Origin: Maribacter antarcticus DSM 21422
GTDB taxonomy: Bacteria > Bacteroidota > Bacteroidia > Flavobacteriales > Flavobacteriaceae
Length of the DNA stretch: 64,000 bases
Assembly: GCF_000621125.1 (NCBI RefSeq)
Contig: NZ_KK211214.1
Coordinates: forward strand, 747,300-811,299
Reading direction: 5' to 3'
Part shown: positions 35,239 through 45,700 of the stretch, in pieces
How the letters are laid out: each line of letters begins with the position of its first letter
Position numbering within the stretch: the stretch's first letter is position 1
Made by a program: the position numbers and the translations under genes
Notes under the pieces: generated by a model
The model's input: only the letters and a program-made list of their open reading frames with translations
Told to the model about the DNA's origin: nothing
The model's database searches: none

Positions 35239-36816
35239 AAAAGGGGTGTCTATGCCTAATTGGTTGCAGTAATCGGTTATGGTGGCATCTGTGGTTGCCA
35301 TGTCTGTATCTATGGCTTTGAGCGCCTTGGAAACGACTGCCAAGTCTACGGGTTCTTCTTCCTCAAAAGTATCTACATACCGTGGGATGTTTAGGTTATA
35401 GTCGTTTTCTGCTATCTCAGATAGTTTGGCGACATAGCTGTATTTGTCCACTTCGGCTTCGCTCAGTGCCCCGTTACTGTACGTTTTATAGGTGTCTATG
35501 AGTTTACTGATATCTGCTTCGCGCAGCATGTTTTGGGTTTTTACCTTCTCAAAATGTTGGCTCGCATCTATAAATAATACGTTGTCGCCGTGCGACCGTT
35601 CTTTCTTTAATACCAAAATACAGGTAGGAATACTGGTGCCATAAAAGATATTAGCGGGTAGGCCTATAACGGCATCGAGGTAATTGCGGTCTTGTATGAG
35701 GTACTTGCGAATGTGCCCTTCGGCTGCGCCACGAAACAATACACCGTGTGGTAGAACGCATGCCATGGTTCCGTTATCTGCCAATTGATGCACCATGTGT
35801 TGCACAAAGGCAAAATCGGCTTTAGAACTTGGTGCGAGTTTTCCATAGGCCGCAAATCGGTCGTCGCTCATAAATAATGGGCTGGCACTCCACTTTGCCG
35901 AAAATGGCGGATTGGCAACGATGGCCTCAAAACGCATGTCCTCGTGCTGTGGTTTTTCGAGGGTGTTTTCGTTTTTTATGTCGAAGCGTTTGTAATGCAC
36001 ATCGTGCATTATCATATTCATTCGGCATAAGTTATAGGTGGTTGGGTTCATTTCTTGCCCATAAAATGCACTGACTTCTTTTACTTGTTTGGCAACACGC
36101 AATAACAAGGACCCTGAACCACAGGTTGGATCGTACACAGATTTTAATTTGTCTTTGCCTTGGGTTACCAATTGCGCTAATATATTAGAGACTTGCTGTG
36201 GTGTGTAAAACTCGCCTGCCTTCTTCCCTGCGCCAGAGGCGAATTTTCCAATCAGGTACTCGTAAGCGTCACCCAACAGATCGCTGTCTGCATTGGCGAT
36301 GTCAAAATCAATTTCGTCTAAATGGGATAGTACTTTTACGATGAGTTCGTTTTTATCGTTTTCGGATTTTCCGAGTTTAGAACTGGTAAGGTCTAAATCT
36401 TCAAATAGGTTTCCGAAATCTTCTTCGCTTTCAGAACCCATCGTGCTTTGCTCGATATGAGTGAGCACTTTGGCTAGATCGCCTAGAATAAAGTGGTGCT
36501 TTCCGCCTGAATTTCCACGATTTGCTAATTCTGTAAATAGCTCTGAGGGTAATAAGAAATAGCCTAGTTTATCTAAAGCGGCATCTTTTACAGCTTCTAA
36601 ATAGGCTTCTTCTTGTGCGTGGCCTTCTAAATCTCGAAATTTTAAATTGTCTGGTTCTAGAATTTCGTTGGCATAGAGTTCCATTTTTGTGCTTAAATAC
36701 TTGTAAAAAATGAAGCCTAATATATAGTCTCTAAAATCGTCCGCATCCATTTTACCACGAAGGGTATTGGCGATGTTCCAGAGTTGGGTTTGTAGTTTTT
36801 GGGTTTGTTCTGTCAT
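35236..36816 (-). CDS. hsdM: Type I restriction-modification DNA methyltransferase
   Basis: A 526-residue N6-adenine methyltransferase subunit. The N-terminal helical domain (IANTLRGKMDADDFRDYILG) is followed by GEFYTPQQVSNILAQL, the SAM-binding DPTCGSGSLLLR near residue 230 and the catalytic NPPFSAKW near 300. At about residue 452, GALSEAEV interrupts a segment that in relatives reads straight into DKYSYVA; it is encoded by another repeat copy (35449-35471). All catalytic motifs are intact, so protection of host DNA should be maintained. It starts 7 bases after the DUF4357 gene. Confidence 0.95.
   Translation of the reverse strand: MTEQTQKLQTQLWNIANTLRGKMDADDFRDYILGFIFYKYLSTKMELYANEILEPDNLKFRDLEGHAQEEAYLEAVKDAALDKLGYFLLPSELFTELANRGNSGGKHHFILGDLAKVLTHIEQSTMGSESEEDFGNLFEDLDLTSSKLGKSENDKNELIVKVLSHLDEIDFDIANADSDLLGDAYEYLIGKFASGAGKKAGEFYTPQQVSNILAQLVTQGKDKLKSVYDPTCGSGSLLLRVAKQVKEVSAFYGQEMNPTTYNLCRMNMIMHDVHYKRFDIKNENTLEKPQHEDMRFEAIVANPPFSAKWSASPLFMSDDRFAAYGKLAPSSKADFAFVQHMVHQLADNGTMACVLPHGVLFRGAAEGHIRKYLIQDRNYLDAVIGLPANIFYGTSIPTCILVLKKERSHGDNVLFIDASQHFEKVKTQNMLREADISKLIDTYKTYSNGALSEAEVDKYSYVAKLSEIAENDYNLNIPRYVDTFEEEEPVDLAVVSKALKAIDTDMATTDATITDYCNQLGIDTPF
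35449..35471 (+). repeat. Short repeat inside hsdM
   Basis: CACTTCGGCTTCGCTCAGTG is a close variant of the repeat in hsdS and is translated in frame as GALSEAEV on the minus strand. Confidence 0.7.
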
Positions 36817-36823
36817 TAATGTT

Positions 36824-37663
36824 TTATTGTCTTTTAAGTTCGTCTAAGGTTTTACCGTTTTTGTCTTTCCATGAAGTCCAGCCATTTGCAGACCTCGCTA
36901 AAATAGTGGCCGCAGCTGCACTTGGGGAATTAAAGATATAATCTTGCTGAAAAACATAAACATTATTTTCTTTTTTAAGTATTTCTTCTGCTATCAAGCG
37001 CTTTCTCAAAATTCCAATCCATTTGTTCATTCCTCTTGTTTCTTCCATATTAGATTGTCCCCCCTTATGTACTAAAAAGCCATCGTCTGTAAGTTCTCCT
37101 TCAGCAGAAGCATTTTTGCTTTTGCAATAGAACAACTCTTTATTACTTTTCGCTTTTCTTTTTTCTTCAAAAATCGGATAGCCCAGGGTTGCCAAAAGAA
37201 TTTTGGCAGTTTCAAAATTATCTAGAAGATCATACTCTCTACTTTCTGGTATTGAGGGTTTCTTAGACCCCGTATCATTATCCGTTTTGTATCTACCAAT
37301 TTCCTGCGCCCTTTCTAAACAATAATGCTCTAAATATTTACCATCAGTTTTTGTGTATTCATCTGTCTTAGTAGCAATAATAACGGCATGGGTCCAGAAA
37401 TCTTTTTTTCTATTATGAGATTGGATACGGCTAAAACAATCTTCCCCTTCACCGATATATACCAAAGGGTTTACACCATCTTCAGAAGTACCAAATAGGA
37501 AATATACGCCTGTAAAATGAACCATTTCCCGCTTAGAAACTTCCTGTAATTTGTTTCTAGGAAATAAAATAGCTTTCACCAATCGGTTGGTAATTTCTGC
37601 TTCTTTAATGCTTGTGGGAGAACCATCTGGCAAGAAAATTTGAATAGTTTGTGGTCGATTCAT
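36824..37663 (-). CDS. GIY-YIG nuclease domain protein with DUF4357
   Basis: A 279-residue protein. The N-terminal part has a GIY-YIG-like domain (YFLFGTSEDGVNPLVYIGEG followed by SRIQSHNRKKDFWTHAV), and the C-terminal 35 residues are a DUF4357 domain (SAAAATILARSANGWTSW). Proteins with this pairing commonly lie beside type I restriction-modification or other defence genes. It is 7 bases upstream of hsdM and co-oriented, so it is the probable first gene of the hsd transcription unit. Nuclease activity is predicted, not certain. Confidence 0.85.
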   Translation of the reverse strand: MNRPQTIQIFLPDGSPTSIKEAEITNRLVKAILFPRNKLQEVSKREMVHFTGVYFLFGTSEDGVNPLVYIGEGEDCFSRIQSHNRKKDFWTHAVIIATKTDEYTKTDGKYLEHYCLERAQEIGRYKTDNDTGSKKPSIPESREYDLLDNFETAKILLATLGYPIFEEKRKAKSNKELFYCKSKNASAEGELTDDGFLVHKGGQSNMEETRGMNKWIGILRKRLIAEEILKKENNVYVFQQDYIFNSPSAAAATILARSANGWTSWKDKNGKTLDELKRQ

Positions 37664-37907
37664 AAGGTACCCTTTCTTGTTTTATGTGGGGGATTGTTGA
37701 TAGCGCTAGCAAAATAATCAAACCTTGTTACAAATGCACATGAGAAGAAAACTCTTACGCGTTTTTGTTGTGGTAATCTGCTGAGCCCTTAGACCTGTAT
37801 TTTTATTGGTATTGGTGTATTTAGTTCTTATTCTAGGTAGTCATATATTACCAACGTTTTTTGATAATACTTTTTTCTTTTGACGTTGTTGCTCTGTTAT
37901 TTAAAGT

Positions 37908-38555
37908 CTATACATTTTTAAAGAATTTTACTGCGTATTTGCAGTATTCTTTAATTTTTTCTTTGTCGGTATCAAATTCCTTTCTGCTACCAAGATATTT
38001 GCGATCTGTTGCTTTTATCTCATTACCACTTTTAAGCTCTTCGTAAGATATACATTTGATATACTTCTTTGTGATTAAAACAAATAAAGCATTTTCAAAA
38101 GGATAATCACCGTATTTCTCGATATCCGTCAATTTCAACTCTCCACTTGCCCGAAATTTCACCTCTATAAAGTGTGCCTTATTATCTTTAAAGACTACAA
38201 AATCTGGCATTTGACGAATATTTTTTTCAACATCACCTCTTACGCCTCTTAAAAGGTCTGATATCCCTGGAATGGAGTTTTCCATACCATAACTAAAAAC
38301 TTGAAACCCTAATGAACGAAAAAGCTCCTCTGCAATAGTTTCTGCTATTCTACCTTTAATCACTCCAGAAACCCATGGATTCTCTTTTGGTTTTTTAGCA
38401 TTATTTTTATCGTCGCCTTTACTTTTCTTCTTCTTTGCTTTAGTGATAGGTTCTTCAACTGCGGCTACTTCTTTACCGTTATTTTGCTTTTTGTAACATT
38501 TATAACATAATCCTCCGTCGAATTTTGTGGGTTCACCACAAATGGTACATTCATG
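37908..38555 (-). CDS. Zinc-ribbon plus PD-(D/E)xK nuclease-like protein
   Basis: A protein of about 215 residues. It begins MHECTICGEPTKFDGGLCYK, a four-Cys zinc ribbon (CxxC...CxxC), then a Lys-rich linker, then a restriction-endonuclease-like core: GRIAETIAEELF (Glu), MPDFVVF (Asp) and HFIEVKFR (ExK). I do not recognise a named family. I use ATG at 38555 because an upstream TTG at 38609 would put 18 unrelated residues before the ribbon. A 244-base gap without genes separates it from the GIY-YIG/DUF4357 gene. It is probably a DNA-cutting accessory defence factor. Confidence 0.75.
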   Translation of the reverse strand, partial: HECTICGEPTKFDGGLCYKCYKKQNNGKEVAAVEEPITKAKKKKSKGDDKNNAKKPKENPWVSGVIKGRIAETIAEELFRSLGFQVFSYGMENSIPGISDLLRGVRGDVEKNIRQMPDFVVFKDNKAHFIEVKFRASGELKLTDIEKYGDYPFENALFVLITKKYIKCISYEELKSGNEIKATDRKYLGSRKEFDTDKEKIKEYCKYAVKFFKNV

Positions 38556-38731
38556 CATTGTTTTTGATTTTTTAAAGGGAGATTCTTTAACAGCTACCAA
38601 AATAAACAAACCTTAATTAAATCAAGAAGGAAAAGAAAATTCTTACCCCTTTTGTTACTGTAATCTGTTGACGCTTGTAGCCTTTCTTTTTATGGGTTTT
38701 TTTGTAGTACGTTCTTTTTTATTGGTGTGGG

Positions 38732-39058
38732 TTAGAGTAATTTTACTTTGCGTGCTTGAAATTCCTCTTCGGTTATTACTCCCTTCACTTTTAGTCCATG
38801 GAGTTTCTCTAATTCCTCCGCAGTATTAATTCTAGCTGTCGTATCAACCACTTTTCCTTGGTTGTATTTCGCATTGAATTTAGCATCATCAATGGTTAGG
38901 AAAATTATAAAGTCAACAAATGCAATAATAGCTGGAATAAAAGTCCAACAAAAAAGTAAGTAAGCGATGCCAAGTCCACCTTGATTGAGATAAAAACGAT
39001 GGATACCAAATCCACCTAAGAAGAAAGCCAAGATTGTTGCTGTTGTTTTATTTTTCAT
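38732..39058 (-). CDS. TM2 domain protein with SHOCT-like C-terminus
   Basis: A 108-residue membrane protein. The TM2 domain (KNKTTATILAFFLGGFGIHR then FYLNQGGLGIAYLLF) gives two helices, and the C-terminal about 30 residues (EELEKLHGLKVKGVITEEEF) form a short oligomerisation-type SHOCT motif. Function is unknown; such proteins are common in Bacteroidetes. It is divergent from the operon starting at 39437 and shares its 378-base regulatory region. Confidence 0.85.
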   Translation of the reverse strand: MKNKTTATILAFFLGGFGIHRFYLNQGGLGIAYLLFCWTFIPAIIAFVDFIIFLTIDDAKFNAKYNQGKVVDTTARINTAEELEKLHGLKVKGVITEEEFQARKVKLL

Positions 39059-39140
39059 TTTTCTATTTTAGTTGCACATAATTATCTATCGGTTTGCACT
39101 ATTACATTAGGTTCATTCATATCGGATTTTTTATGTACCA

Positions 39141-39162
39141 CAATGATTGGACAACATCATTG
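39141..39162. promoter_or_regulatory. Inverted repeat in the divergent control region
   Basis: CAATGAT and ATCATTG form a perfect 7-bp inverted repeat with an 8-base spacer. It is in the 378-base region between the TM2 gene and the 39.4-kb operon, which has no gene; function is unknown. Confidence 0.3.
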
Positions 39163-39363
39163 GTTAAATAGTCGGTAAACCCTTTTTAGGTTGTCTTCGC
39201 AAATTATTACTTTCTACAGATTTTTTTTACGGATTACCATAATCGACCTAAAGTATGTGCAAAATATTTATCAATATTTTTTTCACCTACAAAAGAAAAT
39301 GGCAAGGCCCGTTATTTTATTCAGGATGAATAATTGCAGCTCTTTCTAAAATCTTCACTCCAA

Positions 39364-39379
39364 TTACGGAAATCCGTAA
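39364..39379. promoter_or_regulatory. Palindrome upstream of the cytoskeleton/motor operon
   Basis: TTACGGA-AA-TCCGTAA is a perfect 7+2+7 palindrome 57 bases before the first start codon, with an additional half site TTACGGA at 39227-39233. Between palindrome and gene lies TACTTTTA (39401-39408), close to a -7 box. This is the layout of an operator, but no regulator gene lies next to it. Confidence 0.35.
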
Positions 39380-39436
39380 ACATTAACCACAAGGGCCATT
39401 TACTTTTATCATTCATTTATTAAATGAAAATTCTTA

Positions 39437-40921
39437 ATGAGACAGGCTTTATTACGATTAGGTGTTATTGTAATTACGTTATTTCTTTTTAGTTCTTGTG
39501 AAAGGGCTGAACATAAAAGAGTCATTACTGATTCGCAACCACAGAAAGATTCCATATTCGTTCCGCCAATACCTCAAGATATTATTGCGCAGCAAAAAGA
39601 TTTGAAAATCAAGCTGTATATAGAGAATTCAGGAAGTATGATTGGTTATGTCAACGGGCCTACCCAATTGAAAGATATGCTTCAAAATCTACTAGTTGAT
39701 TTGAAGTATTTTTATGATGAAGAGAATATTGAAATATATTTTATAAATAGTAAAATACATGCAAGCTCCATAAAATCAGGTGTAGTAAACTTTGCTAACA
39801 AATTAAGTATTAGCTCTATTCAAAAAGCAGGAACTAAAAAAGATAGAGCTACAAGTGATTTAAACAATATTTTTAAACAAATTACTTCAGAAACTGAGGA
39901 TAATAGTATTTCTATTTTACTTTCAGATTTTATTTATTCTATAGAACCAGGAGAGACAGTAAATCGTTTGGGAGAGCAACAAGCCTTAACTAAAAACGTC
40001 TTTCTGACAGCAGATAAAGACGGTCAAAAGCTTACCACCAATGTTTACCAGTATTTTAGTGATTATGATGGTAAGTATTATGATTTAAACGATGATGATA
40101 AACCTCAAAAAGGTCAGCGACCTTATTATTTGGCGGTAATAGGCGAACAGAATAATATTAAACAATTCACAAAAAGTATTGGTCCTAAATTCAACAATTA
40201 TAAAGGATATTCAAATGAGTACCTGCTTACAGCGGAAGACTTTGAAGTAAAAGATTTTACAGTACTAACTTCAACTCTTAATAATGGTAGAATAAAACCA
40301 ATTAGAGGTACAGATATAAACGGGCAAATAAGACAAATAGAAGTAGAAGAAAGCGGTAGAGGAGATACTCCTTTTCAATTGGCAATTGCAGTTGATTTAT
40401 CTTCTTTAGCTATTACCGATAATTATATAACAGATATAGCTAATTATGAATTGTACAATAAAGATTGGGCTCTATTTAAAATTGGTAAAATAGCGGGTGA
40501 TGATATTATATTTAGTAATGGGAAGAAGCTATCGATTTCTAAAGCGGATCAGCCACATGTTCAATTCGGTGCAACTCATGTTTTTATTTTTAAATCTTCT
40601 GACGTAAATAATAAAAGTTTAAGTTTCAATCTTAAACGTAATATGCCGCAGTGGGTAACAGACTCTAGTTTGTTAGACGATACAGATTTAACCATTAATG
40701 AAATTAAACAGAAAAAGACTTTCGGTCTTGATTATTTAATTAATGGCATTTCTTCAGCTTATTTACAGGCGACCAAAAAAGAAAGCTACTTCAATATTAA
40801 TATTTCAATCGAAAAACCAAAATCAAGTTCATTCCCTGGACAAGTTATTGGATTTATCTTTTTACTACTGCTTATAGCATTAATAGTTCGAATCATTTTA
40901 AAACGAAAAACAAGAAAATAA
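39437..40921 (+). CDS. vWA-like lipoprotein with C-terminal membrane helix
   Basis: A 494-residue protein, first gene of the operon. The signal ends in the lipobox FLFSSC (Cys at 21). A von Willebrand A-like core follows: LKIKLYIENSGSM at residues 57-68 resembles the MIDAS DxSGS motif with Glu in the first position, and LLSDF near residue 163 resembles the later MIDAS Asp. A hydrophobic helix (about 466-486) and basic tail end the protein, so it would be held in a membrane at both ends. It likely binds partner proteins outside the cytoplasm. The next start overlaps its stop as TAATG. Confidence 0.8.
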   Translation: MRQALLRLGVIVITLFLFSSCERAEHKRVITDSQPQKDSIFVPPIPQDIIAQQKDLKIKLYIENSGSMIGYVNGPTQLKDMLQNLLVDLKYFYDEENIEIYFINSKIHASSIKSGVVNFANKLSISSIQKAGTKKDRATSDLNNIFKQITSETEDNSISILLSDFIYSIEPGETVNRLGEQQALTKNVFLTADKDGQKLTTNVYQYFSDYDGKYYDLNDDDKPQKGQRPYYLAVIGEQNNIKQFTKSIGPKFNNYKGYSNEYLLTAEDFEVKDFTVLTSTLNNGRIKPIRGTDINGQIRQIEVEESGRGDTPFQLAIAVDLSSLAITDNYITDIANYELYNKDWALFKIGKIAGDDIIFSNGKKLSISKADQPHVQFGATHVFIFKSSDVNNKSLSFNLKRNMPQWVTDSSLLDDTDLTINEIKQKKTFGLDYLINGISSAYLQATKKESYFNINISIEKPKSSSFPGQVIGFIFLLLLIALIVRIILKRKTRK

Positions 40922-41325
40922 TGTCAGATCTAATTGCTAATATTTATGAATTGTGGGGTTTCAATTTTTTAGATGCCTTCTCTACTATTATGTATGATAA
41001 TAACTTTTACATTGTTGTGGCTTTATACACTGTTCCTATGGTTTTGCTATGCACTTTATTATACTATTACGTATTTGATAGACCTAAAACAAGTAAACTC
41101 TGGGTTTGGCTACTTTGGTTGTTAATAATAGGAATATTTGCTTTTGTTATAGCTTATGTAACGGTTGAAAATAGCTTTTATGAAGTAGGTCAATTACCCG
41201 CAGAATATACAGTTGAGAATCTGATATTTTCGGTCACCAATCTAGTATATGCTTGTGTAATTATGTTTTTGTTTTCGCTATTGATAAAATGGAAAAGCAC
41301 AAACTCATCTCATGTACCTTTTTAA
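40921..41325 (+). CDS. Three-helix membrane protein of unknown function
   Basis: A 134-residue protein with three predicted membrane helices (about residues 28-50, 61-81 and 103-124) and short polar connections. No family is recognised. Its start overlaps the stop of the vWA-like gene (TAATG), and the tubulin-like gene begins 10 bases later. It may link the vWA lipoprotein to the cytoplasmic NTPases encoded downstream. Confidence 0.75.
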   Translation: MSDLIANIYELWGFNFLDAFSTIMYDNNFYIVVALYTVPMVLLCTLLYYYVFDRPKTSKLWVWLLWLLIIGIFAFVIAYVTVENSFYEVGQLPAEYTVENLIFSVTNLVYACVIMFLFSLLIKWKSTNSSHVPF

Positions 41326-41335
41326 ATAAAAAAAT

Positions 41336-42730
41336 ATGTCCAAATTATATGTTTTCGGAATAGGTGGAACTGGTGCTCGAGTACTTAAATCATTAAGTCT
41401 TCTTCTAGCTTCTGGGGTTGGTTGTGATAGTGATTCTGTTGTGCCTATTTTGATTGATCCAGATGCTGCAAATGGTGATGTTAGTAAGACCACAAATATA
41501 TTAAGGCAATATAAAAAAATAAGAAAAGAATTAAGTTTTGATAATTCCTCAAAAAATGAATTTTTTAAAACTCCTATAGATTCCTTAACCCCAAATTTTA
41601 GTATTAAAGTCCAAAATTCGAATAAAAGATTTAAAGATTTTATAGACTACGGGACTTTAGACAGCAAGAACAAAGCATTAATATCTCTTTTGTTTAGTGA
41701 AAAGAATTTAAATGCAGATATGGAGGTAGGGTTTAAGGGAAACCCAAATATGGGTAGTGTGGTATTGAATCAGTTTAATCAATCTGATGATTTTAAAGCC
41801 TTTGCCAGTAGTTTTTCGCAAGGGGATAAAATATTTATTATCTCCTCTATTTTTGGAGGTACAGGAGCTTCCGGATTTCCTCTGCTTTTAAAGAATATTA
41901 GATCTGCAGATTCTTCGCTAGACAATTTTTCCCTATTACAAAATGCGCAAATAGGAGCCATATCAGTATTACCATACTTTGGCGTTAGAAAAGATGAGGA
42001 TAGTGATATTGAGAAATCTACATTCGTTTCTAAAACAAAAGCGGCCCTTAGGTATTACCAACATGGTGTTAATGACAGTGTAAACGCAATGTATTATATA
42101 GGTGACGCAGTTAATAAGGACTACGAGAATAATGAAGGTAGCACTGCTCAAAAAAATGATGCTCATTTTATAGAACTGGCATCGGCACTTGCAATTTTAA
42201 ACTTCGCAAATATTCCGGTTAGTGATGAAAATGTAGTTAAGGAATTTGGGATTGAAAAAGATGTTAATGCCATTACATTCAATGATTTAAATGATAGAAC
42301 CAAGCATACCATTTTTAAGCCGCTTACTCAATATTATCTGTTTCATTTGTATTGTAAAATGAAATTAAGAGGCAAATTAGATATGAAATTTGCCGCTAGC
42401 CTTGGTATAAATTCATCTTTCTTGGCGGAAGATTTTTACTCCACGTTAAGAGGTTTTAATGATAGTTACTGGGAGTGGCTAATGCAGATGTCAGAAAATG
42501 AAAGAGGCTTTAATCCTTTTACCCTTGAAGAAAGTAGTGAAAACGTGTTAGATAGTATAAAAGGAATACAATTAAAGAATGGAGGGTTTCTACAGGGACC
42601 TAGTAATTACGAACGTTTTACAGAGAAGCTGAATAAAACCTCTGAGCAAATTAATAAGGCTATAAATATTGAAAATAGGTTTGTTGAAAATTTCTACTTG
42701 GCAACGGAAAAACTAGTTAAAGAAAAATAG
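41336..42730 (+). CDS. Tubulin/FtsZ-superfamily-like protein
   Basis: A 464-residue cytoplasmic protein that resembles the tubulin-like (Tubulin_2) family. It starts with YVFGIGGTGARVLKSLSLLL, a typical N-terminal nucleotide-binding segment, and has SIFGGTGASGFPLLLKNIR near residues 172-190, which corresponds to the GGGTGSG tubulin signature loop. It is distinct from FtsZ, whose gene is normally in the division cluster. It probably binds GTP and may assemble into polymers. It lies 4 bases before the actin/Hsp70-like gene, so the two would be made together. Confidence 0.8.
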   Translation: MSKLYVFGIGGTGARVLKSLSLLLASGVGCDSDSVVPILIDPDAANGDVSKTTNILRQYKKIRKELSFDNSSKNEFFKTPIDSLTPNFSIKVQNSNKRFKDFIDYGTLDSKNKALISLLFSEKNLNADMEVGFKGNPNMGSVVLNQFNQSDDFKAFASSFSQGDKIFIISSIFGGTGASGFPLLLKNIRSADSSLDNFSLLQNAQIGAISVLPYFGVRKDEDSDIEKSTFVSKTKAALRYYQHGVNDSVNAMYYIGDAVNKDYENNEGSTAQKNDAHFIELASALAILNFANIPVSDENVVKEFGIEKDVNAITFNDLNDRTKHTIFKPLTQYYLFHLYCKMKLRGKLDMKFAASLGINSSFLAEDFYSTLRGFNDSYWEWLMQMSENERGFNPFTLEESSENVLDSIKGIQLKNGGFLQGPSNYERFTEKLNKTSEQINKAINIENRFVENFYLATEKLVKEK

Positions 42731-42734
42731 CGAA

Positions 42735-45700
42735 ATGGCAAAAGTATTTAGATTTCATGAAGGAAATGATTTATATGATTGGCAATCATCCAATCCATTA
42801 AATGATAAGGCAATTGCAGCTATAAAGGATCCTAATGGTGAGCACTCATCTAGAGAGATTACGTCAATACCTAGTCCGTTTGCAAGAATAGATTTAGTAA
42901 GAACAGCTTTTAATGTAGTAGCAAAATTAGAGCTAGAAGGACAAACTATTCATCATAAAATGGTGTCAGATGCCCTTGATATAGGTCAAATTTTATTCAA
43001 TTATGAAAAGTTCAAAAACAAAATAGAGATTATAAGTTGGAATCCTAGAAATGATTTGGATGCTTTGCTAAACAATGGTAATCAGAGTCATAAATTATTA
43101 GGTGAAAGTTTAAGGTTGTATTTTGAACAAGATGCTGCGGCATATAATTTTGACTATAACAGTAAACTTTATTTAATTAATTTTAAAGATGGTCAACACC
43201 CCATAAATATTATTGGCGGTACTTCGCCGGCTTCTTTATTTTTCACATCTGCCAATAGCTTTAATTTAGATTTTGGTGATGGTTCAGATACCTTTTTAGA
43301 TGGTGAATATTTTCCATTACATAAAAGAGATCCAGAATATGTCAAATATCTATTTGCTTTAAGGAGCAGTATTGCAGAATTCAGTACTAAATTCAAAGAG
43401 GTAGAGGATTACTTAATGAGTATTTTTTCGTTATTATCTTTAGAACTTAGAACTAGCATAAATAATTCTAGCCCTGGTTTTTTTAAGTCTTTATCAGACT
43501 TGAATATTGATGGAGGTGGGGAAATAGTAGAAATTTTAAATACACCACTAAAGAAAGGTAGAGATAAAAGAGATAAAATTAAGGAGAGTAATTTTGTGAT
43601 TCAACCAGAAAATGATTTGAATCAAGAATTATTACCTCTGGTATTACCTAATGACATAGTTTCAGGTCAATTAATGTATGTAACCGATTATTGGAAAAAT
43701 ACAGATAAGGCTCCTAATTTTAATTCTAACGCTGTTGAAAATCGAACACTTCCTTTTGATGGTAATAAGTTTCCGTACCTAACGATAAGTGATTTTTTAG
43801 AGCCGGTTATTATAAGAACGGAATATCCTATTGACGATTTTTACTTTAATAAAGGGAATTATACAGGGGATAAAAGCTTTCTTCTTCCATTAAAACCATT
43901 ATTTTTCAATTATTTTTCTACATCATATTTAGATAAGCTTATTAATGGTGAGCGAGTATTTGAATTAAAATATTTACCATCAGGTAGCGTTGAAGCTATA
44001 CTTAGAATACCAATTCAAAACAGTAATCATATAACCTTTAAACGAATTTATTACAATCCGGTAAATCAATCACATAAGCCAGAGTTTAGTGAAGTAGACA
44101 ACAAAGGTGCTGTAATTGAAAATAGAATAAATCTGGCAATTACTCCTTTTTATAAATTTCCAGAATCCATTAAACCAGAATATAATATAGCATATTATGA
44201 TGCCGATAGAATACCACTCTTAGAAGGTAATGTTTTTGATTTTGAATACTATAACTCTAAAAACGAATTGATTAGTGCTATAAACCAGGTGCAAAGACGC
44301 TTTAAGAAAGAAGAGAATATTAACATGATAGCTAACGTAGTGAGTGAAAATTTCAACTACATACGGCTGAAACATAGTTTTGCTAATGGTGTTATAATAC
44401 CAAATTTTATTGATAAAGTTAGTAATGGTACTGCCCAGTTTTCTTTTGCAATTGATTTTGGTACTACAAATACCCATATAGAATACTCAATTGATAATGA
44501 CATTCCGAAACCTTTCGAAATAGTTAAAAATGAGCCACACCATTGTGGTAGATTAATTGAAGATTCAAAATTAGATGAGGCATATCTAAGGTTAAGTAAG
44601 GATGATGTTTTACCTGAAGAAATTGCAGCCGGTACAGAATTTGAAATGCCACAAAGAACTGCCATCAGTTACCATAGACAAATTGATTTTAATAGGCCAG
44701 TGTTTTCTATGGGTAACATAAACATACCCTTTAAATATGAGCGGTATTCATTTGCATTAAATACAGAGGTAAAAACTAATTTAAAATGGAATACAGAGGA
44801 TAATAGCGCCGTTATTTTAGAAGGTTTTTTCGAGCAATTAATCAAAATGATAAGAAACACGGTTTTTGTAAATAACGGAGCTGTTGAAAAAACGAAAATT
44901 ATATGGTCATATCCTGCAAGCATGTCGGGCTTTCAACTTTCCTTACTTGAAGAGAAGTGGACAAGTTCTATTTTTAAATATTTTGGGAAGCAAGTAAGCA
45001 TTCAAAAAGTTTGTGAAAGCCTTACTCCATTTTATTATTATACAGGGGTTTTAGGAGTTCCTTCATTTAAACCAGTAGTGTCTATAGATATAGGTGGCGG
45101 AACATCAGATATAGCGGTTTATCAAAATGACTCACCAATACTTTTTTCATCTTATAAATTTGCCGGCGATGCCATATTCGGTGATAATTATAAAAGAAAT
45201 ATAAATATTAATGGTTTTGTTAAAAAGTACTTTGATAAAATTCAATCAATTTTATCATCAAATAAAGAGACAAATTTATCTACAATATTAGGTGGAATTA
45301 AATCTAGAAATAACTCAAACGATATTATAAATGCGTTTTTTAGTCTTGAAAATAATAAACAACTTGTAGATAAAAATATCTTGATTAGTTTTCTAGATCG
45401 ACTAAAAGGAGATGCCGAATTAAAGATCATCTTTTTGTTATTTTACACCTCGCAAATTTACCATGTAGCTCAGCTTTTGAAATCTAAAAATATTGCGATT
45501 CCACACACATTTATATTTTCAGGAACTGCGTCAAAATTATTGGCAGTTGTGGACTCTTCTAGTAACCACAAAAGCTTGCAAAAAATAATTAGTCTTGTTT
45601 TAAATCAGGTATTTGATTCTAATGAAACATATGCAATCAAGTTAGAATTACCAGACAATCCTAAGGAATTAGCTAGTAAAGGTAGTTTGTGTTTTAAATC

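Noticed and set aside
35192..35239. N-terminal extension of the small GIY-YIG protein
   Set aside because: These codons are a repeat copy, and MAKGYAYLLKC is the normal family start.
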